DNA of 35,275 nt from Cellvibrionales bacterium UBA1969 (GTDB lineage Bacteria > Pseudomonadota > Gammaproteobacteria > Pseudomonadales > UBA7434): NCBI GenBank assembly GCA_002339085.1, contig DDDX01000006.1:1-35275 (forward strand). The letters are read 5' to 3'. Positions 25,138 through 32,857 of this stretch are shown here, piece after piece. Below the pieces are notes generated by a model. That model saw only the letters and a list, made by a program, of their open reading frames with translations. It did not search any database and was not told the DNA's origin. Numbering within the stretch: position 1 is the stretch's first letter; each line of letters opens with the position of its first letter. A program made the position numbers and the translations under genes.

Positions 25138-25824
25138 ATGTCGGATTCTTTTGATCCCTTTGCAACACCTGAAACCAAAGAACCACGCAATCAAGATTGG
25201 GCGGCTAAGCGGCGTGTTTCAGAAGCCACGCGACGACTAATTACCAATTTGGTGACTAGCACTGACTCGGCAGAAGAGTTGAATCGCATTGCTGAGCAGG
25301 TAGAGGTGCAGGCGAATGCGTTAGCCAGGGGTAAAAGTTTAAAAGGGATTACTGCCTTTGAGTTTTCTGAGACCGGCGATTATGGCTCACGCTTCCAGAT
25401 TGCCTATGAGTTAAATCCTGTGTTTGGTAAAAGTAATCCTTTAGCGCCGCCGTTCAATATTTGGTTCGACGGTGATAAAGCCTATGGCCAGGTTCGTATG
25501 GATTGGCAGTACGAGGGGCCGCCTAATTCTGTCCATGGTGGTTTTGTTGCAGCTCTGTTTGATCAGTTTTTAGGTGTAGCACAAAAAATGACGAAACAGC
25601 CAGGGTTTACTGGCACATTAAATATCCGCTATTTAGTGCCTACGCCGATAGATACCGATTTGCGACTTGAAGGATGGGTAGAAAAAATAGATGGCCGTAA
25701 AAATTTCTTAGTCAGTGAAATGTGGGCGGGCGATACTCTTACCGCCCGTTGTGAAGGTATCTTTATATCAGCGTCAATGGAAGCGTTAAAGAAGTTAAGA
25801 AATCGCTACAATCAGGTTGATTAA
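25138..25824 (+). CDS. PaaI-like hotdog-fold thioesterase
   Basis: A 228-aa protein with a 4HBT hotdog domain in about 110-215. The signature PPNSVHGGFVAALFDQFLG gives the HGG turn and the catalytic Asp/Gln-type helix, followed by GTLNIRYLVPTPIDTDL. The N-terminal 100 residues are a charged, helical extension (ATRRLITNLVTSTDSAEEL) seen in longer family members. It would hydrolyse an acyl-CoA thioester. As the last gene of the P450 operon it may release or recycle CoA from a pathway intermediate (inference). No clear terminator follows before the convergent kinase gene. Confidence 0.85.
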   Translation: MSDSFDPFATPETKEPRNQDWAAKRRVSEATRRLITNLVTSTDSAEELNRIAEQVEVQANALARGKSLKGITAFEFSETGDYGSRFQIAYELNPVFGKSNPLAPPFNIWFDGDKAYGQVRMDWQYEGPPNSVHGGFVAALFDQFLGVAQKMTKQPGFTGTLNIRYLVPTPIDTDLRLEGWVEKIDGRKNFLVSEMWAGDTLTARCEGIFISASMEALKKLRNRYNQVD

Positions 25825-25925
25825 TATTGATACATCTTGGTGCAATACCAGTGCATGTAAACTGTTGTTCCTGATTTTGCGTTGTATTTCCTCGTTAAGC
25901 TAAAGTCTTTATTTCGCTGGCTAAT

Positions 25926-28232
25926 TTAAATGATTATCTGATCAGCCGGCAAATCTAATCGTCTCGATTGGTTTTCCGATAATGGCACGCCACTGGTAAT
26001 ATAAATAGGGGTTGCTTGATCACTGTTTTTCTGGCGTTCAGATAACATCACCAGAATGTCAGCAACGGCTTCACGCGCTATATCTAAACCGATGAAAACA
26101 ATATCAATGATTTCTTCTTGCAAGTACTCATATGATTGACCGTCTGATGATGCTGTTATGCATTGCCAGGCTTCATCGGCTAACTCTTCAAGCAATGAAT
26201 CTCGCGCTTCGCTTTCTGGAGCAATTAGTAATGCGACGCCGCGACGGTCTTGAGGATTTAGGTGGCGAAGCGCTGTGGCCATGCGTTGGCGATCAACCGG
26301 TTTGGGTAAATGCTCAGTTCCATCTAAGTCTTGTCCCGATGTCTTTTCGTTTAGCGTTGATTGCAAAATCACTGGGATATGGCGTGTCTGCTCAGATTCT
26401 TTTAATGCCGACAATGTGGTCCAGCTATTAATATTCGGCATCATAAGATCGAGTAATATTAAGTCTGGCTGTTGCTCGTTGACAACTTTGATGCCGTCTT
26501 TAGCATTGTTGGCTTCAAGTGCTTGGTAACCTTCTTTTTTAAACTGGCGAAATAGGGATATACGCGCCGCGGGATCGTCGTCAATGACGAGGATTCTCTC
26601 CAGACTATTTCCCGCGATTTCTTGGCTGCTCTGATCTAATGTTTGGTCTATGATATCAAGGCTGAGCTCTTGTTGGTTTTCAGATGGGATGGCATCTTTT
26701 GGCGCATGTATTATTGCCTTTGCAGGCAGCAATACAGTAAAGGTTGTGCCTTTTCCTTCAGCGCTTGTAACGTCCATTGATCCTTGCATCAATTCAACAA
26801 ACTGCTTGCATATTGCCAGTCCTAAACCAGTACCGCCGTATTTTTTTGAGGTGCTAGAGTCAGCTTGAACAAAGGCCTTAAAAACACGATCAATTTGGGA
26901 AGCTGTCATTCCTATACCGGTATCGCTGACGTGAAACACAGCGCGATTACTTTTTTCGTTATAGCTAGCTAGAATTGTGATTTTTCCGTTTTGGGTAAAT
27001 TTACAGGCATTGCTGAGTAAGTTTAATAATAATTGTCTGAATTTTACTGCATCATTGTATAGCTTTGGAATGTCGTTAGACTTTTCAAGTACAATTAAAT
27101 TACCTGATTTTTTCGCAATAGGCGCCATAGTGGTTAACAGTTCTTCGATAATGGTAACACTATTAAATGTTTCATTAAACACAGTCATGTTTCCAGATTC
27201 TATTTTAGCTAGATCTAGTACATCATTAATCAGTTGTAGTAAGTGCCTGCCAGAACTGAGTATCCGTTGTAGGTCTTCGACGGCCTGTTCTTCATCGAGT
27301 GTTTTTTCTTCGCGATAGTCTTCGATGATCATTTCGCTATAGCCAATAATCGCATTAAGGGGAGTGCGAAGTTCGTGACTCATATTAGCTAAGAAATTAG
27401 TTTTTGAGCGGTTTGCTTGATCGGCTTTTTCTTTTGATTGCTGAACTTGGGCCATAGCATTGCTTAACTTATCTGACATTTGGTTAAATGCAATCGTTAG
27501 GTCGCCAATCTCATCATCGCTATTAACGGGGATGTGGTATTTCAAGTCACCGCCCCCAATTCTCACCGTGCCTTTGTTTAGCTCGTTGAGCGAACGGTTG
27601 GTATATCGAATCAAAAGATAGCCTAAGCTCACAGTCAGTGCGATAGTAAACAGATAGATTGCTAAGGTGATTCGGTCAGTAAATCTTACGGTTCTTTGCA
27701 GGCTCAGTGTTTGTTGTTCAGTAGCGACAATTTCAATTGACTCGAACTCACTTAGCAACTTCATTGTGGTATTGAATTTCTTTTCTACTTTTTTAATGGA
27801 TGGTGTTCTCTTGTCGTTATAGCCGACATAAAATTGTCGCCAATCTTGATTTAAAGACTCATAATTTTCGATCAATAGATTGTAGCTATTAGCTGTCTCA
27901 GAAAAGACAAATGGTTCTAGGCGCATTATTTCTGCCTGAAGGCTAATAAGCCCCTCTAAGCCTTTGTCGACTTCTTGTTGGCTGAGGTTTTCACCTTTGC
28001 TAGTTTTTAATGCGTCTAAAACTAAAATTTGTTTTTGTTGATTTTCTAGCAATTGCCTAATAGATACTATACCCAGTTGGCTGGCAACTGCGTTTTGAAG
28101 GTTGTCGAGGCGTAGATTACGATTTTCACTACTGACCTGGTAGGTGATATTAGTTAAAGTAAATAGCGCAACGATAGCAATGATAGATATTGAAAGCCTT
28201 AATCTTAGCGTTAGCCGAGGAGGGGTAAGCAC
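25926..28232 (-). CDS. Membrane hybrid histidine kinase with receiver and C-terminal pseudo-receiver
   Basis: 768 aa. TM1 is about 11-29, a periplasmic helical region follows to about 187, TM2 is about 188-208, and a HAMP linker covers about 209-262. The DHp domain has His286 in MSHELRTPLNAIIGY; the ATPase domain has the N box (Asn408), DTGIGM (437-442) and GGTGLGLAI (466-474). A receiver at about 546-658 has the acidic DDD, phospho-acceptor Asp595 and Lys644. A further region (about 663-768) has receiver-like spacing but lacks these residues. The start is GTG 28232 with GGAG eight bases before it and three bases after the preceding stop. Third gene of a signalling operon. The stimulus is unknown; the periplasmic part resembles four-helix-bundle sensors. 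Confidence 0.9.
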   Translation of the reverse strand: MLTPPRLTLRLRLSISIIAIVALFTLTNITYQVSSENRNLRLDNLQNAVASQLGIVSIRQLLENQQKQILVLDALKTSKGENLSQQEVDKGLEGLISLQAEIMRLEPFVFSETANSYNLLIENYESLNQDWRQFYVGYNDKRTPSIKKVEKKFNTTMKLLSEFESIEIVATEQQTLSLQRTVRFTDRITLAIYLFTIALTVSLGYLLIRYTNRSLNELNKGTVRIGGGDLKYHIPVNSDDEIGDLTIAFNQMSDKLSNAMAQVQQSKEKADQANRSKTNFLANMSHELRTPLNAIIGYSEMIIEDYREEKTLDEEQAVEDLQRILSSGRHLLQLINDVLDLAKIESGNMTVFNETFNSVTIIEELLTTMAPIAKKSGNLIVLEKSNDIPKLYNDAVKFRQLLLNLLSNACKFTQNGKITILASYNEKSNRAVFHVSDTGIGMTASQIDRVFKAFVQADSSTSKKYGGTGLGLAICKQFVELMQGSMDVTSAEGKGTTFTVLLPAKAIIHAPKDAIPSENQQELSLDIIDQTLDQSSQEIAGNSLERILVIDDDPAARISLFRQFKKEGYQALEANNAKDGIKVVNEQQPDLILLDLMMPNINSWTTLSALKESEQTRHIPVILQSTLNEKTSGQDLDGTEHLPKPVDRQRMATALRHLNPQDRRGVALLIAPESEARDSLLEELADEAWQCITASSDGQSYEYLQEEIIDIVFIGLDIAREAVADILVMLSERQKNSDQATPIYITSGVPLSENQSRRLDLPADQIII

Positions 28233-28235
28233 AGC

Positions 28236-28619
28236 TTAATCTCCCTGTTTTTTTTTGATGGTCAAAAGAGTATTGATTTTTTCAAGTAATAAAGGAAAGT
28301 CTATCGGTTTAGTTGTGTAGTCATTGCAGCCTGCGTCTAACGCTTTTTGCTTGTCTTCAGCCATGGCATGGGCTGTTAGAGCAATAATAGGTAGTTTTTT
28401 TGTATTAGGATTCGCGCGAATTTCCTGACAGGTCATCCAGCCATTTTTAATCGGTAAGTTCATGTCCATTAACACCAAATCAGGTATAGATTCTTGGATC
28501 ATCACCAGCGCCTGTTCTCCATCACCAGCGGCATCAATTATAAAGCCTTTCCGTTTTAGTCGTCGGGTAAGCATGTCGCGATTCATTTCATTATCTTCAA
28601 CCAGTAACAATCGAATCAT
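28236..28619 (-). CDS. Stand-alone response-regulator receiver protein (CheY-like)
   Basis: 127 aa, a single receiver domain without output domain. The acidic pair is Glu8-Asp9, the phospho-acceptor is Asp52 in LVLMDMNLP, the switch Thr is Thr82 in IALTAHAM, and Lys104 is in TTKPID. All catalytic residues are present, so it should be phosphorylated. The start ATG overlaps the stop of the cyclase gene (TAATG), showing coupling. In hybrid-kinase operons such proteins often act as phosphate shuttle or sink, or bind a partner by interaction; this one probably connects the hybrid kinase with the receiver/cyclase protein. Confidence 0.92.
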   Translation of the reverse strand: MIRLLLVEDNEMNRDMLTRRLKRKGFIIDAAGDGEQALVMIQESIPDLVLMDMNLPIKNGWMTCQEIRANPNTKKLPIIALTAHAMAEDKQKALDAGCNDYTTKPIDFPLLLEKINTLLTIKKKQGD

Positions 28620-30154
28620 TATTTTTCTCCTGCTGAGTCGAATTGCGATGGTTGGCCCGAAGTAGGGATATCGATTGATTCAACGGCACTAACATCGATG
28701 ATTTCGGATACCCCCTTGGGGCGTAATTCAATTTCCCTGCCTAATTTACACGCCAGTGAACAGGCATTGAGTGTTGACTTTGCTACTAATATCTCCCCAG
28801 GTAAGGTTTGGTCTTCAATTCTTGATGTGACGTTAACCGCATGTCCGACCACGCCGTATTTGGCCCGTTTCTTTGAGCCAATATTTCCAGCGACGACTTC
28901 ACCTGTATTGATACCGATACCGATATCAATGCTAGGAAGCCCATCTTCGATATTACGCGCATTGATTGCATCCATTTCTGCTTGCATGGCGAGGGCGCAA
29001 GCGATTGCTCTGGCGCTGTCGTCCGCTTTGGCTACTGGCGCTCCAAATAAGGCTAAAATGGCATCGCCAATAAATTCATCGACCGTGCCATCGTGCGCCA
29101 TGATAATCTCTGCCATGGTGCCTAGATAGTTATTAAGCACCTTGACGACTTTTTGTGGCGGCAGTGACTCGCTAATCGTGGTGAAGCCACGAATATCAGC
29201 CATTAAAATAGTCACGGTTTGTAGTTGGCCGCCCATATCTAAGCCGTCAGGCTTGTCCAGGAGTTTGGATACGATTTCAGTTGATAAGTAGCGACCAAAA
29301 GTATTTTTGATAAAGCGCTGACTTTTTTTGAGTTCGCTGCTTAGATGCCGCTCTTTGTCTACCCAGCTTTTTCGATCTAGGCCGGCATAAAGGCGTGCCT
29401 GCAATAAAACTTTATTGAAGGGTTTTTGCAGGTAGTCATCAGCACCCGCCTGAATACAACGGATGACCTCTTCTTGATCACTCATGCCTGAAATGACAAT
29501 TACGGGTATAGCACGCCAAAGTTGTGAAGCTTTTAAGTCAGCCAAGACTTGGTGGCCACTAACTTCGGGCATAATAAGATCGAGTAAAATTAAATCGATA
29601 TCATTGTTCTGAAGTACTTCGTAGGCTTGCTCGGCTTTTTCGCAGGCAAAGGGTCGCATACCTAATTGCTGAATATGACGGCCTAGCAATTCTCTATTAG
29701 CGGGTTCATCATCAAGAATGAGAATATGGCCACGGTATTCTTGCTGGGGTTTAAGTGAATGAATGAGACTTGTTCTGCTGTCATCTCGCTTGATCGGCTT
29801 TCTTTCTAGGGATGAAATCGTTTTTGCCGACCAGAGCATAATTTTATCGAGCAGATTGCTGAGTGAGGCACTGGGTGATTCAACCGTGTCTTTGATCAGT
29901 TCTGCATAGCCTTTGGTAATACCAATGGCATTACGGATATCGTGACGAGTTTCGGCGTTGTCGATGTTATTTAAAGCGGTGCCTTGAAGGTTTAGACTGT
30001 CTAATTTAGAAACACTTAGTTCAAGTGCTTCATAGAGCCGGCCTAAATCATCTTTTAATAGATCATCCAGCTTATTTTTGACTAACAATTGACCTACCTT
30101 TACTTGCAGGCCTTGCAGTCTAACTAGCTCGCGTGTGGGTACGCTATTAGTCAT
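28619..30154 (-). CDS. Response regulator with class III nucleotide cyclase output and N-terminal DHp-like domain
   Basis: 511 aa, soluble. Residues 1-120 are helical and contain TRHDIRNAIGITKGYAELI (His71), a histidine-kinase dimerisation motif but with no ATPase domain. A receiver covers about 142-255 (Asp192, Lys244, and acidic LDDE). The class III cyclase domain is about 311-490: metal ligands Asp320 (MADIRGF) and Asp364 (FIGDA), then Asn441 and Arg445 in VNVTSRIE for transition-state binding. The purine-specifying position, normally Lys in adenylate cyclases, is Glu360 in VDEFIGD, which is guanylate-cyclase-like, and the second is Gly434. First gene of the operon. ATG 30154 heads the frame. 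Product cyclic nucleotide is undetermined. Confidence 0.9.
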   Translation of the reverse strand: MTNSVPTRELVRLQGLQVKVGQLLVKNKLDDLLKDDLGRLYEALELSVSKLDSLNLQGTALNNIDNAETRHDIRNAIGITKGYAELIKDTVESPSASLSNLLDKIMLWSAKTISSLERKPIKRDDSRTSLIHSLKPQQEYRGHILILDDEPANRELLGRHIQQLGMRPFACEKAEQAYEVLQNNDIDLILLDLIMPEVSGHQVLADLKASQLWRAIPVIVISGMSDQEEVIRCIQAGADDYLQKPFNKVLLQARLYAGLDRKSWVDKERHLSSELKKSQRFIKNTFGRYLSTEIVSKLLDKPDGLDMGGQLQTVTILMADIRGFTTISESLPPQKVVKVLNNYLGTMAEIIMAHDGTVDEFIGDAILALFGAPVAKADDSARAIACALAMQAEMDAINARNIEDGLPSIDIGIGINTGEVVAGNIGSKKRAKYGVVGHAVNVTSRIEDQTLPGEILVAKSTLNACSLACKLGREIELRPKGVSEIIDVSAVESIDIPTSGQPSQFDSAGEK

Positions 30155-30281
30155 TCTCTATCACTCGAGAGTTGTTTTAAGCACAGTCTTATTTGGTTTC
30201 TCATCATTATTATAACGTGATCTTTGCTCCGTATAAGATTTATTTGCCGAGCCCAAGGAATATCTTTTCTTTTTTTTGTGA

Positions 30282-30300
30282 TTTGAGCGGTCCGCTTAAG
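30282..30300. promoter_or_regulatory. Near-perfect dyad, possible operator
   Basis: AGCGG (30286-30290) and CCGCT (30292-30296) are perfect arms around a central T at 30291; with one G/T position the symmetry extends to TT/AA at 30283-30284 and 30298-30299. No T-run lies after it on the plus strand. It begins just after a TGTGA half-site. Confidence 0.4.
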
Positions 30301-30315
30301 GTGTTTTTTGCAAAA

Positions 30316-30330
30316 ATATCGTAAAGATAT
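30316..30330. promoter_or_regulatory. Inverted repeat ATATC-GTAAA-GATAT
   Basis: Perfect 5-bp arms at 30316-30320 and 30326-30330 around a 5-base spacer, about 30 bases right of the other dyad. It may be an operator half or a chance AT-rich palindrome. Confidence 0.3.
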
Positions 30331-30518
30331 CAGATAAAAACCGTGTTTAATTTATTCGAACCCATTAAATCAATTTATTTACTCTGTTTTATCGTTATTG
30401 TCTTGATATTGAGGGGTGAAATAGTTGAAAATTAGCACCCTAAGAGCGTCGTTAATATCAACAGTTAATAAAGCGATTCAATCGGCGTATTTAATTAAAA
30501 TCTTTGGAGATGATCCTT

Positions 30519-31169
30519 GTGAGTGTGTTGAAGAGCGTTGAGATTTTTTCTGGTTTATCAGATGCAGAATTGGCTGCCTTAGAAGAGACAAGCATTCATA
30601 GAAGTTACCCTAAAAACACCGTTATCATTAATGAAAATGACGTTGCTGACTCGCTCTACGTCATTGAATCAGGCAAAGTGAAGGTGTACTGCAGCGATAA
30701 AAACGGCAAAGAGTTCATCATGAACACGCTTGGTCATGGTGATTACTTTGGTGAACTGGCATTGTTGGATGATGATCGTCGCTCTGCATCAGTCCGAACC
30801 ATGGAAAAAGCCGACTTTTGTATCATTTATAAGCAAGATTTTAATCAAGTCTTAGACCAACATCCCAATATAGCTAAAACCCTGATCCGAAATATCACTC
30901 GTCGAGTGCGTGCCTTAACTGAGAAGGTCAAAAGTCTTGCCTTACAAGATGTCTACGGTCGCGTGACGAAAGTCCTCAACAGTTTGGCAACTGAGCGAAA
31001 TGAAGAGTTTTATGTCGAAGAAAAGTTGACCCAGCAGGATATTGCTGACCGTGTGGGAGCCTCGCGAGAAATGGTAGCCCGAATCCTAAAAGATTTGACT
31101 ATCGGAGGCTATATCAGCTTTGAAAATAGGCATATAGTGATTCACCGTCGACTCCCTGCCAATTACTGA
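30519..31169 (+). CDS. CRP/FNR-family transcriptional regulator with cyclic-nucleotide-binding domain
   Basis: 216 aa. The cNMP-binding domain has GDYFGELALL (Glu79) and RRSASVR (Arg88, Ser89), the phosphate/ribose contacts of E. coli CRP. The C-helix reads RRVRALTEKV, so the adenine contacts Thr127/Ser128 of CRP become Leu133/Thr134. The DNA-binding domain has TQQDIADRVGASREMVARILKDL, keeping the Arg, Glu and Arg that read TGTGA in CRP. No FNR-type cysteines are present. Start GTG 30519 has GGAG (30506-30509) nine bases upstream; the frame is open to a TTG at 30504 overlapping that site, so it is rejected. Divergent from the cyclase operon, so it may respond to that cyclase's product. The E. 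coli-type CRP role cannot be assumed. Confidence 0.9.
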   Translation: MSVLKSVEIFSGLSDAELAALEETSIHRSYPKNTVIINENDVADSLYVIESGKVKVYCSDKNGKEFIMNTLGHGDYFGELALLDDDRRSASVRTMEKADFCIIYKQDFNQVLDQHPNIAKTLIRNITRRVRALTEKVKSLALQDVYGRVTKVLNSLATERNEEFYVEEKLTQQDIADRVGASREMVARILKDLTIGGYISFENRHIVIHRRLPANY

Positions 31170-31228
31170 TAACGAGCAGTCTTCCCCAAAGAGCTATATA
31201 CATTGCTATAAAGTCCCTTATTTAGGTG

Positions 31229-32647
31229 CTATTTTTGTTTCTGTTCAGTGCTTGAGACGACCACGCACTGTAAGTCACCATCAGCCAGCTTAGCATTGAT
31301 TTCATCGCCCTTTATGACGCTAGTGTGTGAGCGCAGGATATCGCCAGAGGTCGCTGTGACGATTGAATAACCTCGGTTTAGGGTCGCTAGAGGGCTGACC
31401 ACATTCAGCGTTTCAACTAATCTTTGCCATTCTAATTGACGTCTATGCAGGGAGTGGTTTATCGCCAGCGACAGACGTTGATACAGGTTTTGCGTGTCTA
31501 CTTGCTGGTGCTGAATCGTTTCAGCTGGTGAACTAACCATTAAGCGCTGTTGTAATTGCTCGAGTAGTTGCCTCTTCTTGCTGAGGGTCTGATTCACTGA
31601 GCGAAACAGCTGATTATCCAGCTGATCGACCCGCTGTACTTGTTGATTTAATTGGTGGCTGGGGTGTTTAACTCGGCGTGCTAAGCCTTTTAGCAAGCTC
31701 TGGGCATCATTGAGGCGATAATTAAGCTGGCGTTTGAGCTGGTCAGAGAAGCTGGCAAACTGTTGTTGCAAGGCGGCTTTATCGGGGCTAAGCAGTTCGG
31801 CAGCGGCAGTGGGGGTTGCGGCTCGAACATCGGCGACGAGATCGGCGATGGTCGTATCGGTCTCGTGGCCGACGGCGCTAACAATGGGTAATGCGCTTTC
31901 ATGAATGGCCTGAGCAACGACCAGTTCATTAAAGGCCCACAGGTCTTCAAGCGATCCGCCGCCTCGACCAATAATAATAGCTTCTGGGGCTAATACTTCT
32001 TTTTTTTGACCCACGCTCAGTAAGGGCTTGCTTTGATCCGAAGTTTTAGCCCACTGATTGGCTTTAGCAATGGCCTCAGAGATCGCTTCGGCTGCACCGT
32101 CTCCCTGAACCGGCACCGGAATGACCACTAAGCGAATACCGGCAAAACGGCGTGCGAAAGTGGTTTGCATATCACGAATAGCGGCACCTTGAGGAGAGGT
32201 GATAATGACCACTTGTTTAGCCAGCGTGGGGAGGGCTTGTTTGTTGTCTGTGTCAAACCAGCCCTGCTGGGCCAGCCGAATTTTTAACGCATCAAACGCC
32301 TGCTGAAGCTGCCCACTGCCCGCTGGTTGCATTCGTTCAACAATGAATTGATAGTTGCCGCGTGGCGCATAGAGGCTAAGCTTGCCTTTTAGTTGGACTT
32401 GCTGGCCGTCTTCTGGTTGAAATCGAACCGTTTTATTTTGAAATTTGGACATCGCACAGCGGAGTTGGCTTTGTTTATCTTTGAGAGTGAAGTACCAGTG
32501 GCCTGAGCGGTGTTGGAGTAAATCCGAGATTTCTCCTTCAACCTCAATTCTGGCAAAATTGTTTTCAAGACAGTCTCTAGCCTGTTGATTCAGCTCAGAA
32601 ACTGTCAAAATCGGAGTTGGATTCCCCGTTAAGTCAAATGATTTCAT
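31229..32647 (-). CDS. xseA: Exodeoxyribonuclease VII large subunit
   Basis: 472 aa. The N-terminal OB fold has LTVSELNQQARDCLE, VEGEISDL and GHWYFTLKD, all diagnostic of XseA. The catalytic region follows with VVIITSPQGAAIRDMQTTFARR and IIIGRGGGSLEDLWAFNE, then AVGHETDTTIADLVADVRAATPTAAAEL. A long coiled-coil helical section forms the C-terminal third. Together with XseB (not in the window) it degrades single-stranded DNA. Start ATG 32647; it is divergent from guaB across a 210-base promoter region. Confidence 0.97.
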   Translation of the reverse strand: MKSFDLTGNPTPILTVSELNQQARDCLENNFARIEVEGEISDLLQHRSGHWYFTLKDKQSQLRCAMSKFQNKTVRFQPEDGQQVQLKGKLSLYAPRGNYQFIVERMQPAGSGQLQQAFDALKIRLAQQGWFDTDNKQALPTLAKQVVIITSPQGAAIRDMQTTFARRFAGIRLVVIPVPVQGDGAAEAISEAIAKANQWAKTSDQSKPLLSVGQKKEVLAPEAIIIGRGGGSLEDLWAFNELVVAQAIHESALPIVSAVGHETDTTIADLVADVRAATPTAAAELLSPDKAALQQQFASFSDQLKRQLNYRLNDAQSLLKGLARRVKHPSHQLNQQVQRVDQLDNQLFRSVNQTLSKKRQLLEQLQQRLMVSSPAETIQHQQVDTQNLYQRLSLAINHSLHRRQLEWQRLVETLNVVSPLATLNRGYSIVTATSGDILRSHTSVIKGDEINAKLADGDLQCVVVSSTEQKQK

Positions 32648-32683
32648 ACGCTTATTGTATGCGTCTTAGCGCAGTGATACCAG

Positions 32684-32712
32684 TTTACCCATGCTTAATA
32701 CTGGCTTATAAT
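32684..32712 (+). promoter_or_regulatory. Candidate sigma70 promoter for guaBA
   Basis: TTTACC (32684-32689, four of six matching TTGACA) and perfect TATAAT (32707-32712) have optimal 17-base spacing. Transcription would start near 32719, giving a leader of about 139 bases that includes the hairpin at 32807-32831. Confidence 0.6.
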
Positions 32713-32806
32713 GCGACTTAGCAGGCAGTTGTTTGACTCGGGACCCTGAGCCAGTTGTTTCAAAATGATCCTCCGACTGCACTTTTCTCATTCATGAACA
32801 CCATTT

Positions 32807-32831
32807 TTTGAGCGTTTTTTAAACGTTCAAA
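32807..32831 (+). promoter_or_regulatory. Leader hairpin or operator just upstream of guaB
   Basis: An 11-bp dyad: arms 32807-32817 and 32821-32831 enclose a three-T loop, with one G-T wobble at 32812/32826. Arm core is TTGAGCGTTT against AAACGTTCAA. It ends 13 bases before the AGGAAG ribosome site of guaB. It is not the 16-bp E. coli PurR box, although an ACGTT-like core occurs. The dyad could be a purine-regulator site or a stem controlling guaB translation. Confidence 0.55.
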
Positions 32832-32857
32832 TTGGTTCATATACAGGAAGCTGATTG

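Larger units (their letters stand above)
30155..30518. other. Divergent intergenic region between the cyclase operon and the CRP-like gene
   Basis: 364 AT-rich bases with no gene-like frame. It contains two dyads (30282-30300 and 30316-30330) and a TTTGTGATTT stretch near 30277, which has one CRP-type half-site (TGTGA) without the partner half. No strong -35/-10 pair was found in either direction. It probably carries promoters for both units and is the natural place for control by the CRP-like protein. Confidence 0.5.

Noticed and set aside
30504..30518. TTG or ATG start for the CRP-like gene at 30504/30510
   Set aside because: Both overlap the GGAG ribosome site that serves the GTG at 30519.
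30519..31169. FNR-type oxygen sensor
   Set aside because: No N-terminal cysteine cluster; the retained Glu and Arg-Ser phosphate contacts point to a cyclic nucleotide.
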